From: Candidatus Helarchaeota archaeon
GTDB lineage: Archaea; Asgardarchaeota; Lokiarchaeia; Helarchaeales; JABXJV01
Assembly (NCBI GenBank): GCA_013375355.1
Contig: JABXJV010000097.1
Span: forward strand, 1-13,362
DNA: 13,362 nucleotides
Direction of reading: 5' to 3'
Shown here: positions 5,842-12,929 of the stretch, one piece after another
Numbering within the stretch: the stretch's first letter is position 1
How the letters are laid out: each line of letters begins with the position of its first letter
Notes under the pieces: generated by a model
What the model was told of the DNA's origin: nothing
Databases searched by the model: none
What the model saw: only the letters and a program-made list of their open reading frames with translations
Translations under genes and position numbers: made by a program

Positions 5842-6770
5842 TCACTTACGATTTGTAATAGCTCTTTATAACGGTTTCTTAATGTAACTTCAGTGATTTC
5901 TGCTACTTTAGAGACTTCACTTTGTGATCTTCTATTATTCATTTCTAATGCAGCTAAATAGATTGCAGCTGCAGCAATACCTTTTGGATCTTTTCCCGTG
6001 AGGTTACGATTCTTAGTCGCAATTTGAATGATTTCTAATGCTCTATTCTCTATATCTTTTGAAATATTGAGACTACTTGCCATTTTTGCAACTAATTCTT
6101 TTGCTTTCAGGATAGGGACTTTTATCTTCAAATTTTGTAAGATAATTTTGTAACATCTTCTTATAGTTTTTTTATTTTCAGTAGAAAGACCACAAACCTC
6201 AGTTAGAGTCCTGGGTATTTTGTGTTCTCTACAAGCGATATATACACACGCACAAACCATTGATTTAATGCTTCGTCCTTTTAATAAGTTCTTTTTGTAG
6301 ACTTTTCTGTATAAAGTAGCAGCTCTGTTTGAAACTCGGGAAGGTAGCTCTAAATGAGAGCAAATTCGTCTTATTTCATTAGTAGCTATGGATAAATTTC
6401 GATGATGCCAGTCCATTCGTGTGTTCCACTTTCGAATACGATTGAATTTTTGAATTTTCTTAGAACTTGCACCTTGTGGATTTTTTTTATCAATACAAGT
6501 TGAGAGTCCATAATCGGGAAGGATATTTGATAACGGGGATCCTGTATGTTCCCTTTCTTTTCTCTCTTCAGGAGAAAAGGCTCTCCTGGTTTTAAACTCT
6601 ATCAAATGTTCTGAAATTACTAAACCGCAATTACTACATATAAGTTCGGCTTGAATATAATCTCTAATAATTTCCTCGCACCCACATTCCGGACACTTAG
6701 TTAGAGATTGATCTACTATCTTATTTTTATTTTCTTTTGTTTCTGAATCTAAATTGGAGTTAATACTCAT
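5832..6770 (-). CDS. tfb: Transcription initiation factor B (TFB, TFIIB homologue)
   Basis: The 312-residue protein recruits RNA polymerase to the TBP-TATA complex and helps open the promoter. After about 25 polar residues comes the N-terminal zinc ribbon (C26, C29, C45, C48). The B-reader/linker region follows with HTGSPLSNILPDYGLSTCI (about 75-93) and RIRKWNTRM. Two cyclin folds span about 120-210 and 215-308. The second ends in SQSEVSKVAEITEVTLRNRY (282-301), the helix-turn-helix that contacts the BRE element. All expected parts are present and the length is normal. The ATG at 6770 is preceded by CTTAAAT at 6794-6800, 27 bp upstream, so a leaderless mRNA is likely. The 3' end carries a hairpin terminator. 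Whether it is the housekeeping copy or one of several TFBs cannot be judged here. Confidence 0.96.
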   Translation of the reverse strand: MSINSNLDSETKENKNKIVDQSLTKCPECGCEEIIRDYIQAELICSNCGLVISEHLIEFKTRRAFSPEERKEREHTGSPLSNILPDYGLSTCIDKKNPQGASSKKIQKFNRIRKWNTRMDWHHRNLSIATNEIRRICSHLELPSRVSNRAATLYRKVYKKNLLKGRSIKSMVCACVYIACREHKIPRTLTEVCGLSTENKKTIRRCYKIILQNLKIKVPILKAKELVAKMASSLNISKDIENRALEIIQIATKNRNLTGKDPKGIAAAAIYLAALEMNNRRSQSEVSKVAEITEVTLRNRYKELLQIVSEDV

Positions 6771-6793
6771 ACGATAAGTTGCGGAAGCAAAGG

Positions 6794-6800
6794 ATTTAAG
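6794..6800 (-). promoter_or_regulatory. TATA-like box of tfb
   Basis: The minus strand reads CTTAAAT, centred 27 bp upstream of the tfb ATG, which predicts transcription starting at or next to the start codon. Confidence 0.5.
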
Positions 6801-7056
6801 CTAATTGCATTTGTTATTAATACTCTCAATGTGAACATATTTTTTTTTATGTTTTTATTTATAAGTAATGAAATTTAAAATTTTAAAATAAATCCTTTAA
6901 ATAACAGTTCTCTATTCTTCTTCATAATTTCTTTGTTATTTAAGTAGATATTCTCACAACTTTATCTGCGTATTATCCCAATATTTTCTGGATTTTACTC
7001 GTTCTTTAATGATTTCAATCTGATCTCCTTATTAAAGATAGTAGATGGAGATCTAA

Positions 7057-7314
7057 TTGAGTTTATTTAAAAAAATTGCGAAAGCGAACACAGAGAATCA
7101 AAAGCAATTTAAACTAAATGATGTTACTTTCACAGTTGTACCGAGAACGAATTCTGGATTTTCTTTAGATGATATTTGTTCTTTTCAAAATGCTATTTTT
7201 AATGTCCATGAATTAGCAAGAAAAAGATATAGTAAGACAAAATCTGAGGATGATGCAATGATTGCTATTGATGCTATTATAAGCATACAAGAAATTAAAA
7301 AAACACCGATATAG
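7057..7314 (+). CDS. Unknown 85-residue soluble protein
   Basis: I do not recognise this protein. It begins at a TTG directly after an in-frame TAA, with a GGAG Shine-Dalgarno at 7047-7050 six bases upstream, which supports the start. The N-terminal half (MSLFKKIAKA, then FKLNDVTFTVVPR) looks like a basic helix followed by a beta hairpin. The rest (about 36-85: SLDDICSFQNAIFNVHELAR, then EDDAMIAIDAIISI) is probably helical. No membrane segment, cysteine pair or catalytic motif is visible. It converges tail to tail on a putative tail-anchored protein with only 16 bp between the stop codons. It is probably real, given the ribosome-binding site and balanced composition. Confidence 0.6.
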   Translation: MSLFKKIAKANTENQKQFKLNDVTFTVVPRTNSGFSLDDICSFQNAIFNVHELARKRYSKTKSEDDAMIAIDAIISIQEIKKTPI

Positions 7315-7330
7315 TTGAAGTTTAAAATAG

Positions 7331-7726
7331 TTAAATCCAAGCAATTAACAAACTTATCATCATAAAAAGCAAGAATGCTAGAATTATCCACCTCATTTTA
7401 CCAAATAATAGTGGATTTTGCAATCTTCTCATATTTTCATATTCTGCCATAGTTTCAGGATCGGTGATTTGGCTCAAAGTTTCAATCAAATTCTTCAAAG
7501 ATATTCCGCCTTGTGGTAATTTTGATTCTTGAAATTTTGCATCTTGGAATTTGAAAGGTTTTACACTAAAACCAACATCTTTTAATTCTTTGAACATCTT
7601 TCCAGTATATCCACTTGGTACTGAAATATTTTCGTTTATGGGTTCAATAACTGACTTCTTAGTTTTTTTTCCTCTATTGCGGTTGATGTACTCATTAATT
7701 TTTTCTTCAATTGAAATTTGAATCAC
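7331..7726 (-). CDS. Putative tail-anchored membrane protein, 131 residues
   Basis: The family is not recognised. Residues 1-110 are hydrophilic and largely helical or flexible, with a Lys/Arg stretch at 16-25 and GGISLKNLIETLSQITDP near 73-90. Residues 113-131 are one strongly hydrophobic helix (WIILAFLLFMMISLLIAW) that ends exactly at the stop codon after a basic flank (KMR). There is no N-terminal signal. This is the textbook layout of a tail-anchored protein, inserted post-translationally with the N-terminal domain in the cytosol. The GTG start at 7726 is chosen because the next Met (44) would lose a third of the protein; no strong Shine-Dalgarno is seen. It lies tail to tail with the 85-residue gene. 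Confidence 0.65.
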   Translation of the reverse strand: MIQISIEEKINEYINRNRGKKTKKSVIEPINENISVPSGYTGKMFKELKDVGFSVKPFKFQDAKFQESKLPQGGISLKNLIETLSQITDPETMAEYENMRRLQNPLLFGKMRWIILAFLLFMMISLLIAWI

Positions 7727-7936
7727 CTACTATTAGTATTAATAAAGAGATTCCTTAAAAAATTTATTTAGAAATGAATAAAATTGATTCTATTATAAAA
7801 CGACAAATTCAAGGGTTTATAAAATAATTCTATTTTGAAATCATAAACTACCTAAAAATTAATAAATAATATTAGATAATTAAAATTGAATTAGAAACCT
7901 AAAGGGTGATAATTTCAAATTAAATATTGGATATTC

Positions 7937-7944
7937 TTATAAAT
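7937..7944 (+). promoter_or_regulatory. TATA box of the membrane/zinc-ribbon gene
   Basis: TTATAAAT is centred 27 bp upstream of the ATG at 7968 but only 18 bp from the upstream GTG at 7959. It therefore decides in favour of the ATG with a leaderless message. Confidence 0.55.
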
Positions 7945-7967
7945 TTGATAATTAACGCGTGATTTTT

Positions 7968-8882
7968 ATGAGAAATGCTACATCTTTTATTGTTGGAATT
8001 GGAATAATAATAGTTTCAATTGGTTCTCTATCAGTGCCTAGAGGTATACTTGGAGTTTCTACGATGGACACTTTGGTATTTGGTCTTTTAGTATTTCTAG
8101 GCATTTTTTCAGGTTTATTACTTTATTATGGTGCTTTTAAAATAGATAAGAAAATATTAATTCTTGGACTTATTATTGGATTTTCCGGTTGGGTATCTCT
8201 ATTATTTTGGCTTACTTTAGCAGCACAAGCCTTTGAGTTGGCAGTTATTATGTTAAACGGTATTTTAGCCATATGTTTAATCTTTGATGCTCCACTACAT
8301 ATAATTGTTTCTTATTATTTTATGATGGTTCCACCTTTTAATGTAACTTTAGCAAACATCCCAATTATATTTGGACTTACAGTAATTAATATGATATTAG
8401 CATGTCTATCTTTCATAAAAGCTATTATAGGAGAAGAATTTAAAAGGAAAAAAGAAGAAAAAATAGCAAAATCTGAAGAAGAATATCAAAAGTTAAAGGA
8501 AGATGCGGCGATATATATTAAAAAAATCTCATCAATTTATGATAATGTATCATTTGGTTTCATTTCTTCAAAAACTGAATTAAAAAAAGATGACGTTCAT
8601 AGATTAATTGAAGATCTTTTACATAAGGAAGAAATAAGTGGAAGGATTAAAGGAGATTCTATTATATTCAAGGAAGAGGAGAAGGAGGTTAAAAAATCTA
8701 AGTTCCCAATTAATTGTCCTCAATGTCATTATTTTTTTAATAAATTTCATGTTCCAACTCAAGTCTTAGAAGGTAAATTTGATTATAGACAGCCTGTTTA
8801 TTGTCCTAAATGCAAAGAGGAATTTACATTATTTATTTCAAAAAATCCAGATACAGGAAGATTAGATATCCAATATACTTAA
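7968..8882 (+). CDS. Polytopic membrane protein with cytosolic winged-helix-like region and zinc ribbon
   Basis: The protein has 304 residues from the ATG at 7968; an in-frame GTG at 7959 adds three but is too close to the TATA box. Residues 1-155 hold about five or six hydrophobic segments. A charged, probably coiled-coil helix follows (about 157-182, rich in Lys and Glu). Next is a segment resembling a small winged helix of the PCI type (about 183-235: AAIYIKKISSIYDNVSFGFI, then LKKDDVHRLIEDLLHKEEIS). A C-terminal zinc ribbon closes the protein (C250, C253, C279, C282; NCPQCHYFF and YCPKCKEEF). The layout suggests a membrane-tethered protein whose cytosolic tail binds nucleic acid or a protein. 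No transporter or enzyme motif is seen and no function is claimed. The same ribbon style appears in the protein at 10422-11048. Confidence 0.7.
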   Translation: MRNATSFIVGIGIIIVSIGSLSVPRGILGVSTMDTLVFGLLVFLGIFSGLLLYYGAFKIDKKILILGLIIGFSGWVSLLFWLTLAAQAFELAVIMLNGILAICLIFDAPLHIIVSYYFMMVPPFNVTLANIPIIFGLTVINMILACLSFIKAIIGEEFKRKKEEKIAKSEEEYQKLKEDAAIYIKKISSIYDNVSFGFISSKTELKKDDVHRLIEDLLHKEEISGRIKGDSIIFKEEEKEVKKSKFPINCPQCHYFFNKFHVPTQVLEGKFDYRQPVYCPKCKEEFTLFISKNPDTGRLDIQYT

Positions 8883-8913
8883 CTAAAAAAGGAATAGTAA
8901 AAAAGATTAATTT

Positions 8914-9534
8914 CTAAAGAATAGGAATTTCTGCATCTACTTTTCTTCCGAATGGAATATCTACTTTTTTTGATTTGCTTGGAACTGGTTTAGGGGGTCT
9001 TATAAATAAAACTTTTGCTTTTTCTACTGGTGCTCTAAATTTTAATGGTATTGTTAACATTTTAGTAGTATAATCCACTTCTTCTTTTAATATTTCAGTT
9101 GGTACCCCAAAATTGAGTTGCATTACACCTTTATTATCAGTTAAAAAATTCTCACCCAATTCCAAATCAACTTCAGATCGATAAGGAATACCCACGGATA
9201 GTACACCTGCAGATTGTTTAACATCGGGCAGAGATTGCAAATTTTGAATAGGTAATAACAAAGTTGCACTAGTTTTATCTAGAGCGTATTCAATTCTGGC
9301 ATCTATAGACTCACCTACAAAACTCTTATAATATGATTGTGCATTATATGCACACCATGGATTTCCAACTCCATCAATTCTTGGATATTTTGTTTCAAGT
9401 TTACCTTGTAGAATCTCACTTACTTTTTTTCTTTTTCTATTTTTCCACCAATCCTTTATCTTCTTCCAAATTTTAGAACCAATCTTCTTCATCACGAAAG
9501 ATCCGAAAGGAATTAAAACTGTTTCAATTACCAT
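8914..9534 (-). CDS. Unknown 206-residue protein, basic N terminus and beta-rich core
   Basis: The family is not recognised. The N terminus (1-38) begins with a hydrophobic patch, MVIETVLIPFGSFV, and continues as a very basic tryptophan-containing helix (KKIGSKIWKKIKDWWKNRKR). It could be an amphipathic membrane- or nucleic-acid-binding helix rather than a secretion signal, because no cleavage site follows. Residues about 75-180 alternate short beta-like stretches (ARIEYALDKTSATLLLPIQN, AGVLSVGIPY, MQLNFGVP, MLTIPLKFRAP), suggesting a beta-sandwich. The tail is Pro/Lys-rich. The ATG at 9534 has GAGGGTG eight bases upstream (9543-9549) and a TATA-like TTATTTAAATAA at 9574-9585, which gives a leader of about 19 nt. 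It is divergent from the cyclase-family gene. Confidence 0.65.
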   Translation of the reverse strand: MVIETVLIPFGSFVMKKIGSKIWKKIKDWWKNRKRKKVSEILQGKLETKYPRIDGVGNPWCAYNAQSYYKSFVGESIDARIEYALDKTSATLLLPIQNLQSLPDVKQSAGVLSVGIPYRSEVDLELGENFLTDNKGVMQLNFGVPTEILKEEVDYTTKMLTIPLKFRAPVEKAKVLFIRPPKPVPSKSKKVDIPFGRKVDAEIPIL

Positions 9535-9542
9535 TGGAGATT

Positions 9543-9549
9543 CACCCTC
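9543..9549 (-). promoter_or_regulatory. Shine-Dalgarno of the 206-residue protein gene
   Basis: The minus strand reads GAGGGTG, eight bases before the ATG at 9534. This is one of the clearer ribosome-binding sites in the window and fixes the start. Confidence 0.5.
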
Positions 9550-9620
9550 TATTCATAGTATCTTATGACTTAATTATTTAAATAATTTTAATTTCAATAA
9601 CTTACAAATATTTTAATTTA

Positions 9621-9628
9621 TTTATAAT
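9621..9628 (+). promoter_or_regulatory. TATA box of the cyclase-family gene
   Basis: TTTATAAT is centred about 36 bp upstream of the ATG. It predicts a leader of about 10 nt that includes the GGAG at 9649-9652. Confidence 0.4.
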
Positions 9629-9660
9629 TGGAATTTTATTAGAATAATGGAGATAAAATA

Positions 9661-10419
9661 ATGAAATTAGTTGATTTAACAGTAATAATTGAGCATAACT
9701 CTAAATCCGAGCCTTTTCCAGCAAAAATTACATTACATGATCATAAATCTTCGGCAAAAAATTATGGAGCAATGGGTGGTTTTGATGGACCAACTGCATT
9801 TCCAGAAAGTAAAGCTTTAGCTCATGAAGAAATTACTTTGATTACTCATTGCGGAACTCATTTAGATGCACCTTTTCATTTTGGAGATTTATCAGAAGGA
9901 AAACCCGCTAAAACAATTGAACAAATACCACTTGATTGGTGTTATGGAGATGGAGTAGTTTTAGACTTCTCCTGGAAAAAAGACCGTACTGAAATTACCT
10001 TGGATGACGTTAAAAAGGAATTGGAACGGATCGAATATAAATTAAAAAAAGGAGATATAGTTTTTATTAGAACAGGCAGGGATAAACTATATAGAAAATC
10101 GAGATATTTCTCCGCCCATCCAGCAATAACTAGAGAAGCATTAGAATGGATTTTAAAGTTTGGAATAAAAATAGTTGGAACAGATGCATATGGATTTGAT
10201 TTACCCTTTGATCTTATGTTTAACAAATATAAAGAAACGAAAGATAATTCCCATTTATGGCCAAATCATTTTACAGGACGAGATATAGAATATTTACATA
10301 TTGAGAAATTGGCAAATTTGGAAAAGTTACCACCTTTTGGTTTTAAAGTGGCCGCATTTCCGATCCCTATTAAAGGTGCAACTGCAGGATGGGTAAGAGT
10401 GGTGGCATTTTTAGATTAA
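9661..10419 (+). CDS. Cyclase-family metal-dependent hydrolase (kynurenine formamidase-like)
   Basis: The 252-residue protein belongs to the putative cyclase family that includes bacterial kynurenine formamidase. These enzymes hydrolyse amide or ester bonds with divalent metals. The hallmark HxGTHxDxPxH motif is intact as H63-C-G-T-H67-L-D69-A-P-F-H73. H203 and E215 (in NHFTGRDIEYLHIEKL) are placed like the second metal-binding pair. The C-terminal segment LPPFGFKVAAFPIPIKGATAGWVR is typical of the family's last strands. It has family length, no signal peptide and is probably cytosolic. GGAG lies eight bases before the ATG. No tryptophan-degradation gene is adjacent, so the true substrate is open. 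It converges on the next gene with two bases between the stop codons. Confidence 0.88.
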   Translation: MKLVDLTVIIEHNSKSEPFPAKITLHDHKSSAKNYGAMGGFDGPTAFPESKALAHEEITLITHCGTHLDAPFHFGDLSEGKPAKTIEQIPLDWCYGDGVVLDFSWKKDRTEITLDDVKKELERIEYKLKKGDIVFIRTGRDKLYRKSRYFSAHPAITREALEWILKFGIKIVGTDAYGFDLPFDLMFNKYKETKDNSHLWPNHFTGRDIEYLHIEKLANLEKLPPFGFKVAAFPIPIKGATAGWVRVVAFLD

Positions 10420-10421
10420 AA

Positions 10422-11048
10422 TTATATTGAAAATTCAGAGCGACACTTTGGACAAATAATGTCAAGGGTTTCGAGAGATTCAAAATAATGTTTACATTTA
10501 GGACATGTTACATAAATATCTCTATCTAAATTAATTGATTTTAATTTTTTAGCAGTTCCGAATTTAATCTTATAAGAGGATGGAATGGTTTTTTTGGGTT
10601 CCTCAATTTCATAACTTGGTATACTTGTCTTAACTTTGTAATCTATTTTAACTTTATCTTGATATGAACTTTTTACTTCTGGAGTGGTTAGTTCGGCATC
10701 CAATTCTTCTAGAACTGTATCAGCTAGTTCATCCAAAGACAAAACTGGAGTTGTTTCTTCTTTTTGAGGGATTTCCAGTTTTGAATTGATCGATTCTGGT
10801 TGTTTTGGTTTGATGGACTCTATAACAGGTTCGATATGGTCTTTGGGTTGAATTTTAATTGGTTTTGGCTTTATTTTCTTAGGAGGCCGCACAATCACTG
10901 GAACAACTTTTGTCTTTTTTGGGGTTCCTTGCGATTCTTTTTTTATTTCAGGTTTTGGAGTCTCCTCTTCTGTTGAATCTAATAATGAATCTACCATGGA
11001 GAGTAAATCATCGTCTTTGTCAGAATTTTTTTCTTCATCTTCAGACAT
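10422..11048 (-). CDS. Disordered Pro/Lys/Glu-rich protein with C-terminal zinc ribbon
   Basis: The protein has 208 residues. The N terminus is acidic (MSEDEEKNSDKDDDLL). Residues about 30-100 are a low-complexity Pro/Lys/Ile stretch (VIVRPPKKIKPKPIKIQPKD). A short acidic helix, SLDELADTVLEELDAEL, covers 104-120. A compact zinc ribbon ends the protein (C182, C185, C199, C202; TCPKCKHYFE and ICPKCRSEF). This looks like an adaptor with a flexible linker and a C-terminal zinc knuckle; no enzyme motif is present. The TATA-like CTTAAATATAT at 11070-11080 is 27 bp upstream of the ATG and overlaps the stop codon of the preceding gene, so it likely has its own leaderless transcript. The function is unknown. 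Confidence 0.7.
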   Translation of the reverse strand: MSEDEEKNSDKDDDLLSMVDSLLDSTEEETPKPEIKKESQGTPKKTKVVPVIVRPPKKIKPKPIKIQPKDHIEPVIESIKPKQPESINSKLEIPQKEETTPVLSLDELADTVLEELDAELTTPEVKSSYQDKVKIDYKVKTSIPSYEIEEPKKTIPSSYKIKFGTAKKLKSINLDRDIYVTCPKCKHYFESLETLDIICPKCRSEFSI

Positions 11049-11069
11049 ATAAAATTATATAGGATAAAC

Positions 11070-11080
11070 ATATATTTAAG
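11070..11080 (-). promoter_or_regulatory. TATA box embedded in the 3' end of the upstream gene
   Basis: The minus strand reads CTTAAATATAT, centred 27 bp from the ATG at 11048, and covers the stop codon of the 135-residue gene. Confidence 0.45.
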
Positions 11081-11483
11081 ATTGCTCTAACTCTTCTGAC
11101 CCCAATTTAAAATAATATTTGTATCTTTGTTTTATGTATTTTATTAAATCACTATCATGTGAATATTTTCCATACCAAATATTTGTAAGACTTCCGTCCT
11201 CTTTTTCAATAGCTAACTGTTCATCAATTATATCTTCGATTTCTAGTTCTGTAATTTTAATTGTTTCATCATCTTTTTTATCATATTTTTTATTTTTCAT
11301 AATAGAAAGTGGACAACCCAAACCGTCAAAATGATAACATATTACACTAAAACCAGATTGCATGAAAATTTCATCCAAAAAATTAATCATGTCACCTACA
11401 TACTGGTTTGTTTTTGAATCCCAATGAATTCTTAAAGACGATATTAACCGATCCTGATCTCTTTCTTTAATTTTAATTTTCAT
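11076..11483 (-). CDS. Unknown 135-residue protein
   Basis: I do not recognise this protein. The ATG at 11483 is preferred over an in-frame TTG at 11492 because a TATA-like TATTTAAA (11509-11516) lies 29 bp upstream, fitting a leaderless start. The N terminus MKIKIKERDQDRLISSLRIH may form a strand then a helix. A mixed region, FLDEIFMQSGFSVICYHFDG, covers about 35-55. An acidic stretch, ITELEIEDIIDEQLAIEKED, follows, and the C terminus is rich in Tyr/Lys (YIKQRYKYYFKLG). There is no membrane segment or known motif, and the two cysteines are not paired as a zinc site. It reads in the same direction as the zinc-ribbon gene 27 bp downstream. Confidence 0.6.
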   Translation of the reverse strand: MKIKIKERDQDRLISSLRIHWDSKTNQYVGDMINFLDEIFMQSGFSVICYHFDGLGCPLSIMKNKKYDKKDDETIKITELEIEDIIDEQLAIEKEDGSLTNIWYGKYSHDSDLIKYIKQRYKYYFKLGSEELEQS

Positions 11484-11605
11484 TTCTATCAAAAAAATAG
11501 ATTCAAATTTTAAATAAAATCTTCAAAATAAGTATAAAATATTATCGGACTAATCCTATAATAAAAAGTAGAGGGGATAAAGAATTAAAATTTTTAATTT
11601 TATAA

Positions 11606-12193
11606 CTAATATTTACTTTCTTCCGCCATGTCTTTTAAAGTTTTTAATTTTTTCAGCAGATTATCGTATTTTTCGCCCGCTATTTGTTTAATATAATCTT
11701 CTTTAGTTTCATTTAATTGTTTAGGAGAGCTTGGTTCAATTTGTTCACTTTTTTCGCTTGATATGCCAAAAAGTATGTCCTTCACTTTTTTTGATGCAGT
11801 TTTCATGTTTTGAATAATTATTCCCATGTCTTCTCTTTTTTTAGAAACACAAGCAATATATCCCAAGGTTTCAATTGGAAATACTATCATATAGGCAGGA
11901 CCTAGCTGAGTATCAGTCATCATTATGAGATATGAAATATTTTTGCCTAGAAGTGATTTTTCAAGTTCTTTTCGTGTTGCCTCTGCACCTTCTAATGTAA
12001 ATAGAGTAGTTGCTGAGATCATTTCATCATTAACATCTAACGGTAGTTTACTAGCAAACGAGAGCCCCTCCCAGTCGGCAATAATTGTAGCCAGTATACT
12101 ATCACAAACATCCATTAAATCATCAATGATATCGTTTAATAATTCTTCCTTCCCCTTTTTATTTCCTTGATTTCTTATTATAGTGTTAGTCAT
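11606..12193 (-). CDS. Roadblock/LC7-domain protein with C-terminal helical tail
   Basis: The protein has 195 residues. About 18-140 matches the Roadblock/LC7 fold: an N-terminal helix (LLNDIIDDLMDVC), strand DSILATIIADWEGLSFASKL (31-50), the helix MISATTLFTLEGAEATRKEL, strands ISYLIMMTD and AYMIVFPIETLGYIACVSKK, and a final helix. Roadblock proteins act as dimeric platforms and regulators of small GTPases (MglB, dynein light chains, Ragulator) and are expanded in Asgard archaea. A linker and a charged helix (about 163-192: DYIKQIAGEKYDNLLKKLKT) extend beyond the usual domain length. No GTPase gene lies in the window. The ATG is at 12193. A TATA-like TTAAATATA at 12227-12235 is 38 bp upstream and gives a short leader. 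Confidence 0.82.
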   Translation of the reverse strand: MTNTIIRNQGNKKGKEELLNDIIDDLMDVCDSILATIIADWEGLSFASKLPLDVNDEMISATTLFTLEGAEATRKELEKSLLGKNISYLIMMTDTQLGPAYMIVFPIETLGYIACVSKKREDMGIIIQNMKTASKKVKDILFGISSEKSEQIEPSSPKQLNETKEDYIKQIAGEKYDNLLKKLKTLKDMAEESKY

Positions 12194-12719
12194 TCTTTTT
12201 AACGCCCCGTTTTCTCATTTTTTAGCTATATTTAATTTTTATAAGAGTCTTTTTGGATTATCGCTCCAATGATTAAGTTACAACTAAATAATTGAATAAG
12301 AAATTCGTAATAAATATTATGATTTATTCAAAAATTTTCAATACATGATAATAAATTTAGGGAATTTTGTAATAATATGTCAATAATATTATAAATTTCA
12401 AAAATGCTTAAAATACAACTTTTTATAGAAATTAACCAAAATTGAAAACATATTAAGAAATCATCTATAAATCCATTATTATTATCAAGAATCTACAAAA
12501 ATTTATTATATAACACTGATTTTGTTCTTATTTTTTATTTTAATTAAAATTAATGCCTCCTCTATGAGAAAAATAAGCTGTTTTTCACTCTTGTTTGCAT
12601 TAAAAAATTTTGTCAGCTTTGAAAATTTATTGTAGAATATAAAGAATAAAATTGATAAATTCGAAAAATAATTATAATTTAAGAAATAAATTAAAGGCGC
12701 TTATTACGCTGGTTTTTTT
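12194..12719. other. 526-bp gene-free interval
   Basis: Very AT-rich DNA between the divergent Roadblock and eL41 genes. It carries the promoters of both: the Roadblock TATA at 12227-12235 and the eL41 box at 12686-12695. No ORF with a credible start, RNA gene or clear repeat was seen. Confidence 0.5.
12686..12695 (+). promoter_or_regulatory. TATA-like box of eL41
   Basis: ATAAATTAAA is centred about 30 bp upstream of the eL41 ATG and precedes a comparatively GC-rich GGCGC. It fits a leaderless or nearly leaderless transcript. Confidence 0.35.
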
Positions 12720-12788
12720 ATGCGAGCGAAATGGAAGAAAAAACGAAAAAGAAAAATGCGTTCAAAAAGGAGAAAACAACGAAAGTAA
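12720..12788 (+). CDS. rpl41e: Large-subunit ribosomal protein eL41, 22 residues
   Basis: A 22-codon frame starts with ATG at 12720 and ends with TAA at 12786-12788. It begins MRAKWKKKRKRK and continues with a basic Met-Arg-Ser-Lys-Arg-Arg tail. The invariant opening MRAKW followed by a block of Lys/Arg is the signature of eL41, one of the smallest known proteins. In the eukaryotic ribosome it forms a single basic helix at the subunit interface near the decoding centre. The eukaryotic protein is about 25 residues, so 22 is slightly short. All residues after the tryptophan are polar or basic except one Met. A TATA-like box lies about 30 bp upstream. A longer TTG-started frame (12652-12837) overlaps in another frame and is judged spurious. 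Confidence 0.85.
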   Translation: MRAKWKKKRKRKMRSKRRKQRK

Positions 12789-12929
12789 ACTTCCAATAAT
12801 TTTTCAGATAAATACAATAAATCTTTGTATTTTTTAATGTTCTAGAATAACAGTCTCGTTAGATATATTTTTAAAAATAGAATTAGCATATTAGTATGAA
12901 ATTTTAAATATTGATTACAGTGGATTATT

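Noticed and set aside
9942..10226. Minus-strand ORF of 94 codons inside the cyclase-family gene
   Set aside because: It is antisense to a gene with an intact catalytic motif and has no start signals.
11925..12170. Plus-strand ORF of 81 codons opposite the Roadblock gene
   Set aside because: It is Ser-rich antisense shadow of a well-supported domain.
12562..12636. 23-codon ORF starting ATGAGAAAAATA after a CCTCC sequence
   Set aside because: The purine-rich motif lies on the other strand, there is no promoter, and the peptide is not recognised.
12652..12837. 61-codon plus-strand ORF starting with TTG
   Set aside because: It overlaps eL41 in another frame, has low-complexity Asn/Lys content and no promoter spacing or ribosome-binding site. 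eL41 explains the coding signal.
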